Positions 41,242 to 50,446 of a stretch of DNA of 64,000 bases are shown piece by piece. The notes under the pieces were generated by a model. That model saw nothing but the letters and a program-made list of their open reading frames with translations. It did no database searches and had not been told where the DNA came from. Made by a program: the position numbers and the translations under genes. The first letter of the stretch is position 1. Every line of letters begins with the position of its first letter. Location: positions 8,950 to 72,949 of the forward strand of contig DASZHD010000026.1 of assembly GCA_035938175.1 (NCBI GenBank). The letters are read 5' to 3'. This DNA comes from DASRDE01 sp035938175 (lineage in GTDB: Bacteria; Vulcanimicrobiota; Vulcanimicrobiia; Vulcanimicrobiales; Vulcanimicrobiaceae).

Positions 41242-42275
41242 GCGGGCACCGCCCGCAGCGCCTCGGGCGCGACGTCTCCGCGCGCCACGAGTTCGGAAAC
41301 GTGCGATTCCAGCGTTTGCATGCCGAATTGCCGGCCCGTGGAAATCACATTACCAATCTGATGCGTTTTTCCATCACGAATGATGTGCCGCACGGCGTCG
41401 TTTACCAGGAGCACTTCGACGGCGCAAACCCGGCCGGTCCCCTCCGCACGCGGAAGCAAACGCGTCGATACTACGCCGGCCAACGTTTGTGCCAACTGGA
41501 TGCGAATTTGATCTTGAACGTCGCCGCCGAACGCTCCAACGACGCGATCGATCGTTTGGGCGGCGTCGCCGGTGTGAAGCGTCGAGAGCACCAAATGGCC
41601 TGTCTCTGCTGCCGTTAACGCTGCGTGCATGGTCGCCGCGTCTCGCAGTTCGCCGATGAGAATCACATCGGGATCGCTCCGAAGCGCGCCTAAAACCGCG
41701 CTCGAGAAAGTGGCTACGTCGCTGCCGATGCTTCGCTGATTAACGAGTGACTTTACGGGATGGTGCCGGTACTCGACCGGATCTTCGATGGTCACGATGT
41801 GTTTTGCATACCGCCGGTTCACCGCGTCGATCATGGATGCGAGTAACGTCGACTTGCCGCTTCCGGTAGGTCCGGCGATTAACACCAGTCCCTTCGATAG
41901 TGCGCACAGCGAACTCACCGCCGGCGGCAGGCCGAGGCTCTCCAACGCAGGCGTTTGCGATGCCAGGAGCCGCATCGCGAAGGCAATGCCAAGTTCGGTT
42001 TCATACCCGTGCACGCGTACGCGGCCGATTTGCGGCGCTTCGTACAATACGGTGACGTCGCCGCATCGCTCGAGTTCGGATCGGTCCGGCAAAACAGCGA
42101 GCGCGATCGCTTCGATCTCGTCTTCCGTCAACGGCGGCGCCGACATCGCCTCGAGCAATCCGTCGACACGCACGAGCGGCGGCACGCCGCAGCGAAGGTG
42201 CACGTCCGAGGCGTTTCGTCTGCGGCCGAAGTGCAGCACCTCCGCAAGGCGCACCGCGGCTAATGCGGCAGTCAC
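41238..42275 (-). CDS. pilT: Twitching motility ATPase PilT (pilus retraction)
   Basis: The 345-residue product has the N-terminal PAS-like domain (RRNASDVHLRCGVPPLVRVD), Walker A AGPTGSGKSTLLASM (about 133-141), the Asp box TIEDPVEYRH, Walker B DVILIGELRDAAT and the His box TAAETGHLVLSTLHTGDAAQ. It depolymerises the pilus. The AIRNLIRE-type C-terminal retraction motif is not well conserved. GTG start overlaps the pilB stop by 4 bp. Confidence 0.93.
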   Translation of the reverse strand: MTAALAAVRLAEVLHFGRRRNASDVHLRCGVPPLVRVDGLLEAMSAPPLTEDEIEAIALAVLPDRSELERCGDVTVLYEAPQIGRVRVHGYETELGIAFAMRLLASQTPALESLGLPPAVSSLCALSKGLVLIAGPTGSGKSTLLASMIDAVNRRYAKHIVTIEDPVEYRHHPVKSLVNQRSIGSDVATFSSAVLGALRSDPDVILIGELRDAATMHAALTAAETGHLVLSTLHTGDAAQTIDRVVGAFGGDVQDQIRIQLAQTLAGVVSTRLLPRAEGTGRVCAVEVLLVNDAVRHIIRDGKTHQIGNVISTGRQFGMQTLESHVSELVARGDVAPEALRAVPA

Positions 42276-43744
42276 CGTCCGCTGCTCACGACGAGAACGC
42301 GCCGAAGTTCCTCGAAGCTCGTTCGGCCGGCCGTCACCGCCTCCACTCCAGCTGTCAAAATCGGTTCGTAATCCTTCGCGCGCGAGAGCGCTGCGATGCC
42401 GACTCCGGTGCTGCCCTGCGCTATGGCTGCGCGGATATCGGCGTCAACGAAGAGCGACTCGAAGAGGGCTACTCTTCCGGCGTAGCCGCTTCCATTGCAA
42501 TCCCTGCACCCGCGCGCACGATACGCTCCGGCACGCTGCTGGATGCCGAACTCCTGAAGGAATTCCATGCCGGCCAGAAACGGCTCTCTGCAGTTCATGC
42601 AGAGTTTACGAACTAACCGCTGTGCGATGACCGCGGTCAAGCCGGCTGCAATGGTCTGCCGGGGAACCCCCAGCTCCAGCAACCTATCGATCGCGGTCGG
42701 CGCGTCGTTGCTGTGGAGTGAAGTCAGCACGAGCTGACCGCTCAGCGCGGCAGCTCCCGCAACGCCGGCGGTTTCTTCGTCGCGCATTTCACCGATCATG
42801 ATGACGTTCGGATCTTGCCGTAAGAACGCTCGGACCGTGGTTGCAAACGTGACGCCGGCGCGAGGGTTTATCTGCACCTGCGCGATGCCGGGTACCGTCA
42901 CCTCGACTGGATCCTCGACGGTGCAGAGATTTTCCGTCGAGACGTCCCGTTCCGATAAGGCCGCATACAACGTGGTCGTCTTGCCGCTGCCGGTCGGACC
43001 GCAAACGATGACGAACCCGTGCGGTCCGCGCAGTATGGGCCGAAACCGCCGCAGCATCGATTGCGGCATCCCCAGTTCGTCGAGCGTCGGGATTTGAGCG
43101 GCGTGGTCGAGTAAGCGAATGACGAGCTTCTCTCCAGCAGTCGTCGGCATCGAGCTCACGCGGCCGTCGATACTGCGTCCATGCACGTTTATCACGTAAC
43201 GGCCGTCCTGCGGCTGACGCTTATCTGCGATGTCCATGCCGGCAAGCAATTTTACGCGAGAAACGACGTGCGAGTGCAGTTCGGGCGGCAACGTAAGAAT
43301 TTCGTTGAGAATTCCGTCGACGCGGTGACGCACGCGTCCGCCGTGCTTGGAGGGCTCGATGTGGATGTCGGAAGCGTTGGCATCGACCGAGGTCCGGTGA
43401 AGCTGTTCGAGCGTTCGCACCGCAGGCGCCTCGTCGTTGTGATTGCGCCGCACCGCGGGCAGAATTGCCGCCTCGTCCCGATAGGCGTCGAAGAGACGCG
43501 CACGGATCTCTTCGCGCGGCGCGTAGAGCGCGCGAACGTGCATGCCGGTAGCTAAGCGAATCCGGTCGATCGTATCGCGATCGTCGAGATCGGGCACGGC
43601 GATCGTGATCTGATTGCCGTCGCTTTCCAGCGAGAGCACATCGTGCCGAATCGCGAGTGCACGAGGTATACGGCGAATAGCGTCGGCTTCTAAATCGTAA
43701 GCCGAGACGTCTATAGGCATTGCAGCGCTATCCATAGCGTCCAC
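42272..43744 (-). CDS. pilB: Type IV pilus assembly ATPase PilB (GspE family)
   Basis: The roughly 490-residue product has an N-terminal MshEN/T2SSE_N-like domain (RIPRALAIRHDVLSLESDGN). Next come ASDIHIEPSKHGGRVRHRVD, Walker A CGPTGSGKTTTLYAAL, TVEDPVEVTVPGIAQVQINP, Walker B VIMIGEMRDEETA, and the zinc-binding CMNCREPF ... CRDCNGSGY. It powers pilus extension. GTG 43744 is preferred because AAAGGA lies 6 bp upstream and the promoter at 43821-43848 would start transcription downstream of the alternative ATG 43828. It is the first gene of the pilus operon. Confidence 0.92.
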   Translation of the reverse strand: MDAMDSAAMPIDVSAYDLEADAIRRIPRALAIRHDVLSLESDGNQITIAVPDLDDRDTIDRIRLATGMHVRALYAPREEIRARLFDAYRDEAAILPAVRRNHNDEAPAVRTLEQLHRTSVDANASDIHIEPSKHGGRVRHRVDGILNEILTLPPELHSHVVSRVKLLAGMDIADKRQPQDGRYVINVHGRSIDGRVSSMPTTAGEKLVIRLLDHAAQIPTLDELGMPQSMLRRFRPILRGPHGFVIVCGPTGSGKTTTLYAALSERDVSTENLCTVEDPVEVTVPGIAQVQINPRAGVTFATTVRAFLRQDPNVIMIGEMRDEETAGVAGAAALSGQLVLTSLHSNDAPTAIDRLLELGVPRQTIAAGLTAVIAQRLVRKLCMNCREPFLAGMEFLQEFGIQQRAGAYRARGCRDCNGSGYAGRVALFESLFVDADIRAAIAQGSTGVGIAALSRAKDYEPILTAGVEAVTAGRTSFEELRRVLVVSSGR

Positions 43745-43820
43745 ACCCAATCCTTTTGCGCAGAGCATACGTTTTGTTCGGTGCACCGGGCCCCTGCGCG
43801 GGCCATCGTCGGCGCGGCCG

Positions 43821-43848
43821 ATAGTCATGTTTTTATCATACGTGTCAA
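43821..43848 (-). promoter_or_regulatory. Promoter of the pilus operon
   Basis: On the minus strand a perfect -35 TTGACA (43848-43843), a 16-bp spacer and GACTAT (43826-43821) precede pilB; a second -10-like TATGAT overlaps the spacer. Transcription would start near 43814-43826. This is the only clear promoter for the whole 10.8-kb pilus operon. Confidence 0.5.
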
Positions 43849-43951
43849 TACTCTGCTCACACTTTCGACACACCGCATTTTTAATGTCCCGCGCCCAATA
43901 AAAATGGGCACGTAAAGCGTGAAGCCTCGTAATTTTGGGAACCAAGGCAGC

Positions 43952-44842
43952 ATGCGTACCGTCACCATCGTCTGCCGCCTCAGTTCGCGTAACGGCCTGT
44001 CCTACTACCAACGTCTGGCCGGCGAACTGCCGGCGCGCGGTGTAAAGATTGCGGAAGTTCACATGGTCCGCCGACGGAAAGACTTGCGCGCGCGCATTCG
44101 CGGCGCGGTAAAATCCGGAGCGGAGTGCGTCGTGGTTATCGGCGGCGACGGTACGCAGACGGCCGCGGTCGGCGAACTGGCGAATACGAACACCGCGCTC
44201 GCGGTCGTTCCGGCGGGCACCGGCAACAGTTTTGCATTCAGTCTGGGCATCAAAGACGATCTCGACGCGGCAATCGAGACAATCGTCGGCGGCAGGCAGC
44301 TGCATGTCGACATCGGCTGCGTCAACGGCACGCGTTTCGCAAACTTTGCAACGGTCGGCGTCATCGCCGATGCGGCGAATCGCACGCCGAAACGCTTGAA
44401 AAAGATCGTGGGGCCGATCGCGTACGGCGTCGCAGCGGTTGGTGCGTTCTTTCGCGACAAACCCTTCGAGATGACGGTCAAGTGGAAACACAACCGCCTT
44501 AAGATCGTCACGCATCAAGCGATAGTTGCCAGCGGCCGGTACTTCGGGTGGCAGCCGCTTACGCCGCATGCGAACGTGCGCAGCGGCGAGATTGCATTTT
44601 TTGCGGCGGCCGGTGACAAGATGTCGGACGTCGTTGAAACGAATGCGGCGTTACTGCGCGGCGAACATACGCGGCTCGCGCATGCCCATTATTTCTCGGC
44701 GCCGAAGATCACGATTAGCACGAAGCCCAAGCAGCCCGTCAATATCGACGGGCATGCGCTGGGGAAAACGCCCGCCAAGTTCAGCGTGAAAAAGCGCGCG
44801 CTCTTGGTACTGGTACCGCAAGACTTTCACGATCTCACGTGA
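43952..44842 (+). CDS. Diacylglycerol-kinase-family lipid kinase (YegS/DgkB-like)
   Basis: The 296-residue product has the catalytic domain of the DAGK family: CVVVIGGDGTQTAAVGEL (GGDGT loop, about 68-77) and ALAVVPAGTGNSFAFSLGI, followed by the C-terminal beta-sandwich domain (VASGRYFGWQPLTPHANVRS; PVNIDGHALGK). It phosphorylates diacylglycerol or a related lipid with ATP. ATG 43952 is chosen (MRTVTIVCRLSSRN), with AAGG 6 bp upstream; a GTG at 43919 is possible. Its stop overlaps the PAP2 phosphatase start (GTGA), pairing a lipid kinase with a lipid phosphatase. Confidence 0.9.
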   Translation: MRTVTIVCRLSSRNGLSYYQRLAGELPARGVKIAEVHMVRRRKDLRARIRGAVKSGAECVVVIGGDGTQTAAVGELANTNTALAVVPAGTGNSFAFSLGIKDDLDAAIETIVGGRQLHVDIGCVNGTRFANFATVGVIADAANRTPKRLKKIVGPIAYGVAAVGAFFRDKPFEMTVKWKHNRLKIVTHQAIVASGRYFGWQPLTPHANVRSGEIAFFAAAGDKMSDVVETNAALLRGEHTRLAHAHYFSAPKITISTKPKQPVNIDGHALGKTPAKFSVKKRALLVLVPQDFHDLT

Positions 44843-45474
44843 CCGCGGACCTTCGGCTCTTTACAGCTGCCGCCGTCTGCTTTGCGGCATTTGCACTGCT
44901 CGGTCTGCGTGTGTCCCGCCGCCCGTTAGGACGCTTGGATTCATTTGCGGTGTACTTTCGCGGGCAAGCCACGCGATTGGCGCGCGCATTCACCATTTCG
45001 GGCCGTGCTGCCGGCGTAACGACCGCTTGCGTCATGGCGTTCGTGGTGTTTTTGCTGTTGCGCAAGCCGCTCTGGATTCCGCTTGCGATAACGGTATCGC
45101 AGGTGACGTCGCAAGGGTTGATCGAGGCGTGCAAGGCGCTCTACGTGCGGACGCGCCCCGATTACTGGCTGGTGGGTATGGATGCCGGTCATTCCTACCC
45201 CAGCGGGCATTCGTCCACCGCGATCGCGTTTGTCATGGCCTGGGCGCTCGTGGTCGCGTTCGCGGGGCTGTATCCTCCGGTTCGAGACTGTGCGATCGCG
45301 GTGTTCGCGCTCTGGGCGCTCGGTATCATGTGGTCGCGCCTTGCCCTGGGAGCGCATTATCTTACGGACGTTTTCGGCGGCATGCTGTTCGGCACGGGGT
45401 GGCTGTGCCTGATGTGCGCCTTGTTACTGCATTTTGCGGGATTCGTTCTGCGTGCGCCGCACGATATTTGGTAG
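44839..45474 (+). CDS. PAP2-family membrane phosphatase
   Basis: The 211-residue product has about six transmembrane helices and the three PAP2 phosphatase motifs: KALYVRTRPDY (motif 1), SYPSGHSSTA (motif 2) and SRLALGAHYLTDV (motif 3 with catalytic His). Substrates in this family include phosphatidic acid, phosphatidylglycerophosphate and undecaprenyl diphosphate. GTG 44839 overlaps the lipid kinase stop by 4 bp, so the two are translationally coupled and probably act on the same lipid pool. Confidence 0.93.
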   Translation: MTADLRLFTAAAVCFAAFALLGLRVSRRPLGRLDSFAVYFRGQATRLARAFTISGRAAGVTTACVMAFVVFLLLRKPLWIPLAITVSQVTSQGLIEACKALYVRTRPDYWLVGMDAGHSYPSGHSSTAIAFVMAWALVVAFAGLYPPVRDCAIAVFALWALGIMWSRLALGAHYLTDVFGGMLFGTGWLCLMCALLLHFAGFVLRAPHDIW

Positions 45475-45483
45475 TATCAAGTC

Positions 45484-46764
45484 GTGCGCAGGTTCAGGCG
45501 TTTGTGGATCGTTGCGGTAGGGATAGGCGCGGCAATTGCGTCGATCGGCGCATCGACGCCCGGTGCGCTGCGCTCGCCCTCGTCTTGGACGCAGTTTCGA
45601 CTGCTCGATACGGCGAACGCGGTGGTGCCGGGAACGTTGACGGCCGCGTGGCGTGCGAAGACGGGTGCGCCCTTCTCTTCCAGTCCCACCATTAGCGGAA
45701 CAACGCTCTACATCGGCGACAACGCGGGCACGCTCCGTGCGTTCGACGTTACGAGCGGCAAGGTGCTATGGAGCGCGCAAGTATCCAAACCGCTGATGTC
45801 TGCGCCGCTGCTCTACGGCGGCCTGGCAATCGTGGGCGAAGGCGACGAAGGCAGCCCTTCAAACGCTACGCCGAATCAACCCGTGCACGTCGGCTCCGGC
45901 GAAAGCGCGCTGCTGGCATACGATCAGCATACGGGTGCTTTGCGGTGGCGCGTTCCTCTGCCTGGAAGCGGAATGCCGACGCCCGCGATCGTGCATGGCA
46001 TTCTGGTGCAGCAGAACGGGGCGGGATCGCTGTACGGAGTCGATCCGCAAACCGGGCGCGTGATCTATACGCGCGATCTGCATTCGATCGCGTCGATGTC
46101 GGCAGCGATACCGATCGGCCAAGACGCCTTCGTCTCCAGCGGTACCGCCGAGAACGCGGTATTGCTCTTGGATGCCGCAAGCGGAAACGTTTTGCAGAAG
46201 TATCTCTTCGCGCCGAACGCATCGGGATTCGGCGATTGCCCGGTGGTCTGGAACGGCAAATACGTCCTCTGCGATTACACGATACCGCCGTACGGTTCGG
46301 TGCCGCAGCAAACCGATCGCTTCGCAAACGAGCGGGCCTTCGCGGTGGATCCCCGCGCCGGCAAACGCATCTGGGACGTCTATCTCGAGCGCGGATCGCT
46401 GCCGCGGCGCAACGAAGCCGCGATTCCCTTGCTGGCGTACAACACGCTGTACTGCGGCAGCTCCGTCGCGCCGTATATGCACGCGCTCGATCCGGCCACG
46501 GGCGCGATCAAATGGCGCAGGCAGGTGCGCGGCAATGTGCTCGGCGGCATCGTGGCCGCCGGTGGTGCGGTCTACTTCGGAGATCTCTCCGGGTATCTGT
46601 GGGCGCTCGACGCCAAGACCGGAGCAGTGATCGGCGATTGGTATGCGGCCACCCCGTTCAACGTCGGCTCCCCAATCATCGCGGGACAAACGCTCGTCAT
46701 CGGAAGCCGCGGAGGGACGCTGATTGCGGTCCCGCTCTACCGCATTCGCACGTCGCACAACTAG
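45484..46764 (+). CDS. Secreted PQQ-type beta-propeller protein (BamB-like fold)
   Basis: The 426-residue product has an N-terminal signal peptide (LWIVAVGIGAAIASIGAS) and repeated blades of the form GxLxAFDxxTGKxLW: AGTLRAFDVTSGKVLWSAQV, LLAYDQHTGALRWRVPLPGS, SLYGVDPQTGRVIYTRDLHS, MHALDPATGAIKWRRQVRGN, YLWALDAKTGAVIGDWYAAT. This gives an eight-bladed propeller of the quinoprotein/BamB type. The methanol-dehydrogenase cofactor residues are not obvious, so an enzymatic role is doubtful; a periplasmic scaffold is likelier. GTG start 9 bp after the PAP2 gene. Confidence 0.85.
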   Translation: MRRFRRLWIVAVGIGAAIASIGASTPGALRSPSSWTQFRLLDTANAVVPGTLTAAWRAKTGAPFSSSPTISGTTLYIGDNAGTLRAFDVTSGKVLWSAQVSKPLMSAPLLYGGLAIVGEGDEGSPSNATPNQPVHVGSGESALLAYDQHTGALRWRVPLPGSGMPTPAIVHGILVQQNGAGSLYGVDPQTGRVIYTRDLHSIASMSAAIPIGQDAFVSSGTAENAVLLLDAASGNVLQKYLFAPNASGFGDCPVVWNGKYVLCDYTIPPYGSVPQQTDRFANERAFAVDPRAGKRIWDVYLERGSLPRRNEAAIPLLAYNTLYCGSSVAPYMHALDPATGAIKWRRQVRGNVLGGIVAAGGAVYFGDLSGYLWALDAKTGAVIGDWYAATPFNVGSPIIAGQTLVIGSRGGTLIAVPLYRIRTSHN

Positions 46765-46927
46765 CCGCGCGCACGTACCGGCGCTTCACAATACCTTAAC
46801 GCAGAGCGGCCCCCGGAAAACTAGGCGCCAAGCGCGTTACGCAGTACTCTTACGGCGAAGCGGTTTACGGCCGCGAATTCCGCATTGGCCGTATATCGAG
46901 GAAGGTACCTGATCACCGGAGGATCGC
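46765..46927 (+). other. Intergenic region before the lipoprotein gene
   Basis: 163 bp with no gene. It presumably holds the promoter of the lipoprotein gene; no convincing -35/-10 pair was found. The ribosome site GGAGG (46918-46922) is clear, 6 bp before ATG 46928. Confidence 0.4.
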
Positions 46928-47335
46928 ATGAATACACGCTTCACGCCTTTGCTTGCCCTTGCACTAACCGCGCTGACCGGTTGCGCCGGAACATTGGCGC
47001 CGGCCGGCCACATTGTGGGCATGGATCAACACGCGGTGCAAGCCGTTATCGTTCAGCCCGCATCGCTGAGGTTTTTGCAAAGCGGCGCCGCAAATTCGCA
47101 AACGTTTCAAGCATTCACACAGTTTGCGGGCGACATCACCGCCGTTTCCAGCAACAATAACTGCGCAACGGTCAATCCGCCCTCGGAGCCCGTCGGAACT
47201 CCGCCGACCTCGCCGGACGGCGTAAAGAGCGCCACGTTCACGGTAACGCCCGTCGGAGCCGGCAGATGCACGATTACCGTTACGGACAAAAAGGGCAATA
47301 CGGCCGACGTAACGGTGCTGTTCTTCGGCGACTAG
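46928..47335 (+). CDS. Small lipoprotein with Ig-like/BIG2-like domain
   Basis: The 135-residue product has a lipoprotein signal MNTRFTPLLALALTALTGC, with lipobox LTGC and Cys19 as the lipidated residue. The mature part looks like a bacterial Ig-like (BIG2) fold: VQPASLRFLQSG, FTQFAGDITAVSSNNNCATV, then SATFTVTPVGAGRCTITVTD. Two cysteines (NNNCAT, GRCTIT) may pair. Strong GGAGG ribosome site. Function unknown; anchored on the outer or inner membrane. Confidence 0.8.
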   Translation: MNTRFTPLLALALTALTGCAGTLAPAGHIVGMDQHAVQAVIVQPASLRFLQSGAANSQTFQAFTQFAGDITAVSSNNNCATVNPPSEPVGTPPTSPDGVKSATFTVTPVGAGRCTITVTDKKGNTADVTVLFFGD

Positions 47336-47339
47336 CGCC

Positions 47340-48686
47340 CTAGTAGTCGCTATCCGCGGGTCCGTACACCAGCTGGTTTTCGAACCACGCTGCAGTTCGC
47401 ATTGCCGGAATGGGCCGGAACGGCTCGGGAACTTGGTTGAAATCGAAGCAGTCGCGTAACGCGTCGGAACGTTCGTCGGTTTGGTGCAGCGAAGGTAAAT
47501 CGAAGACATTTTCTTCAAAGTGCACCACGCTGCCGAACTGATGCTCGACGTGTGAGATGTAGTGGCGCTTCGCCCACGGAGAGATCACCAGCATCGGCAC
47601 GCGGAAGCCCAGACCCATGCGATCGATTTGGGGCGGTGCAACGTGATCGTACCAGCCGCCCCAGTCGTCCCACAGTAAAACGATCGCCGTCGAACGCCAG
47701 ATCGGACTCTCGCCGATTGCATTGACGACCGACGCCACCCATTCGGGCCCGTACGCCCCTTTGACCACCAAATCGCGTCCGGTGAGCTCCACGGGAAACG
47801 GATGATCGGAGTCTTGCGCGTTCGGCACAACCCAAACCAAATTCGCCAGGTCGGCGCGCGCGGCGTCTTTGAGCACTTGCGTTTCCGGCGAGATTACGTT
47901 GCCCCAAAACTTCGAGTACCGGATATGCCTAATCGCATCGAACGCCGACCAAATGTTGCCCAGATCGTCGAGCCCGGGCGCGTAATAGTTCCACGTCACG
48001 CCGTTGGCCATCGCGACGTCGGCAAGCGTCGGAATATTCAGGCACGGATACATGCCCGGCGTCACCTCGTTGCCGTTCTCGTCGATCCAACTCACGCGCG
48101 CGGTTGCCGGGGAATCGCAGCCCCATGCGTATTCCGTCGTCTCCATTTCGTTGGGATTATTCGACGTCCACTCCGACTGGCCGGCGATCAAATAGAGATG
48201 CGCGGGAAACGTCGGACCCGTGTTCGATTGAAACATGCGATCCGCCAGCGTGTATTGCGAGGCCAAATCCCAGTACGGTTCCAGTTGCGAGCGCGGCACG
48301 TACGCGTACGGGAAGTCCGGGTCTTGACGCGGCAGCGTGTCGACGGTATCCCACCCGTCCATGTGACCGTCGTCGTACTCTTTCACCCACGCCTTGTGCT
48401 GATGATCCACGTCGACGGGCTCGTCCAGGTTTACAGGATGCAGTTGCACCGGGCCGTCGTGCGACATGCCGGTATCCACGGTATCGGCGCCCGGAAACCC
48501 GTGGAAAAAATTATCGAAGCTGCGGTTTTCTTGAATGATGACGACGACGTGCTTGATGTGGCTCCGAAGGTCGCGCAGGTACTCGAGTTCGGCGCGCCGG
48601 TGTACGTTTATCGGCTGAGCGTCTGCTTGTGACGCCCAAAGAGCCGCGACGCTCAATGCGAGCAAAAACCGAACTGAACGCAGAAT
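47340..48686 (-). CDS. Secreted phosphoesterase (phospholipase C / acid phosphatase family PF04185-like), probable ATT start
   Basis: The roughly 448-residue product is a phosphoesterase of the AcpA/PLC family: HVVVIIQENRSFDNFFHGFP at the N terminus with catalytic and metal residues, ADRMFQSNTGPTFPAHLYLI, and WDDWGGWYDHVAPPQIDRMG with further metal ligands. It hydrolyses phosphate esters outside the cytoplasm. The only standard start, TTG 48665, has no ribosome site and removes the basic part of the signal peptide. ATT 48686, with GGAGG exactly 6 bp upstream (48693-48697), yields LRSVRFLLALSVAALWASQADA-like export signal (22 residues from residue 2). CTG 48683 is a further option. Confidence 0.87.
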   Translation of the reverse strand: MLRSVRFLLALSVAALWASQADAQPINVHRRAELEYLRDLRSHIKHVVVIIQENRSFDNFFHGFPGADTVDTGMSHDGPVQLHPVNLDEPVDVDHQHKAWVKEYDDGHMDGWDTVDTLPRQDPDFPYAYVPRSQLEPYWDLASQYTLADRMFQSNTGPTFPAHLYLIAGQSEWTSNNPNEMETTEYAWGCDSPATARVSWIDENGNEVTPGMYPCLNIPTLADVAMANGVTWNYYAPGLDDLGNIWSAFDAIRHIRYSKFWGNVISPETQVLKDAARADLANLVWVVPNAQDSDHPFPVELTGRDLVVKGAYGPEWVASVVNAIGESPIWRSTAIVLLWDDWGGWYDHVAPPQIDRMGLGFRVPMLVISPWAKRHYISHVEHQFGSVVHFEENVFDLPSLHQTDERSDALRDCFDFNQVPEPFRPIPAMRTAAWFENQLVYGPADSDY

Positions 48687-48729
48687 CGCTTACCTCCTTC
48701 TGCCAGGCGCTCTTACCCAAACACCGAAG

Positions 48730-50406
<1,677 letters not shown>

Positions 50407-50446
50407 GAGCCTTGAGCGGCCGGGGCAACTGGACGATACTGTACGT

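Noticed and set aside
43829..44569. Long N-terminal extension of pilB
   Set aside because: The frame continues opposite the lipid kinase gene and the pilus promoter region; family similarity starts only downstream of 43744.
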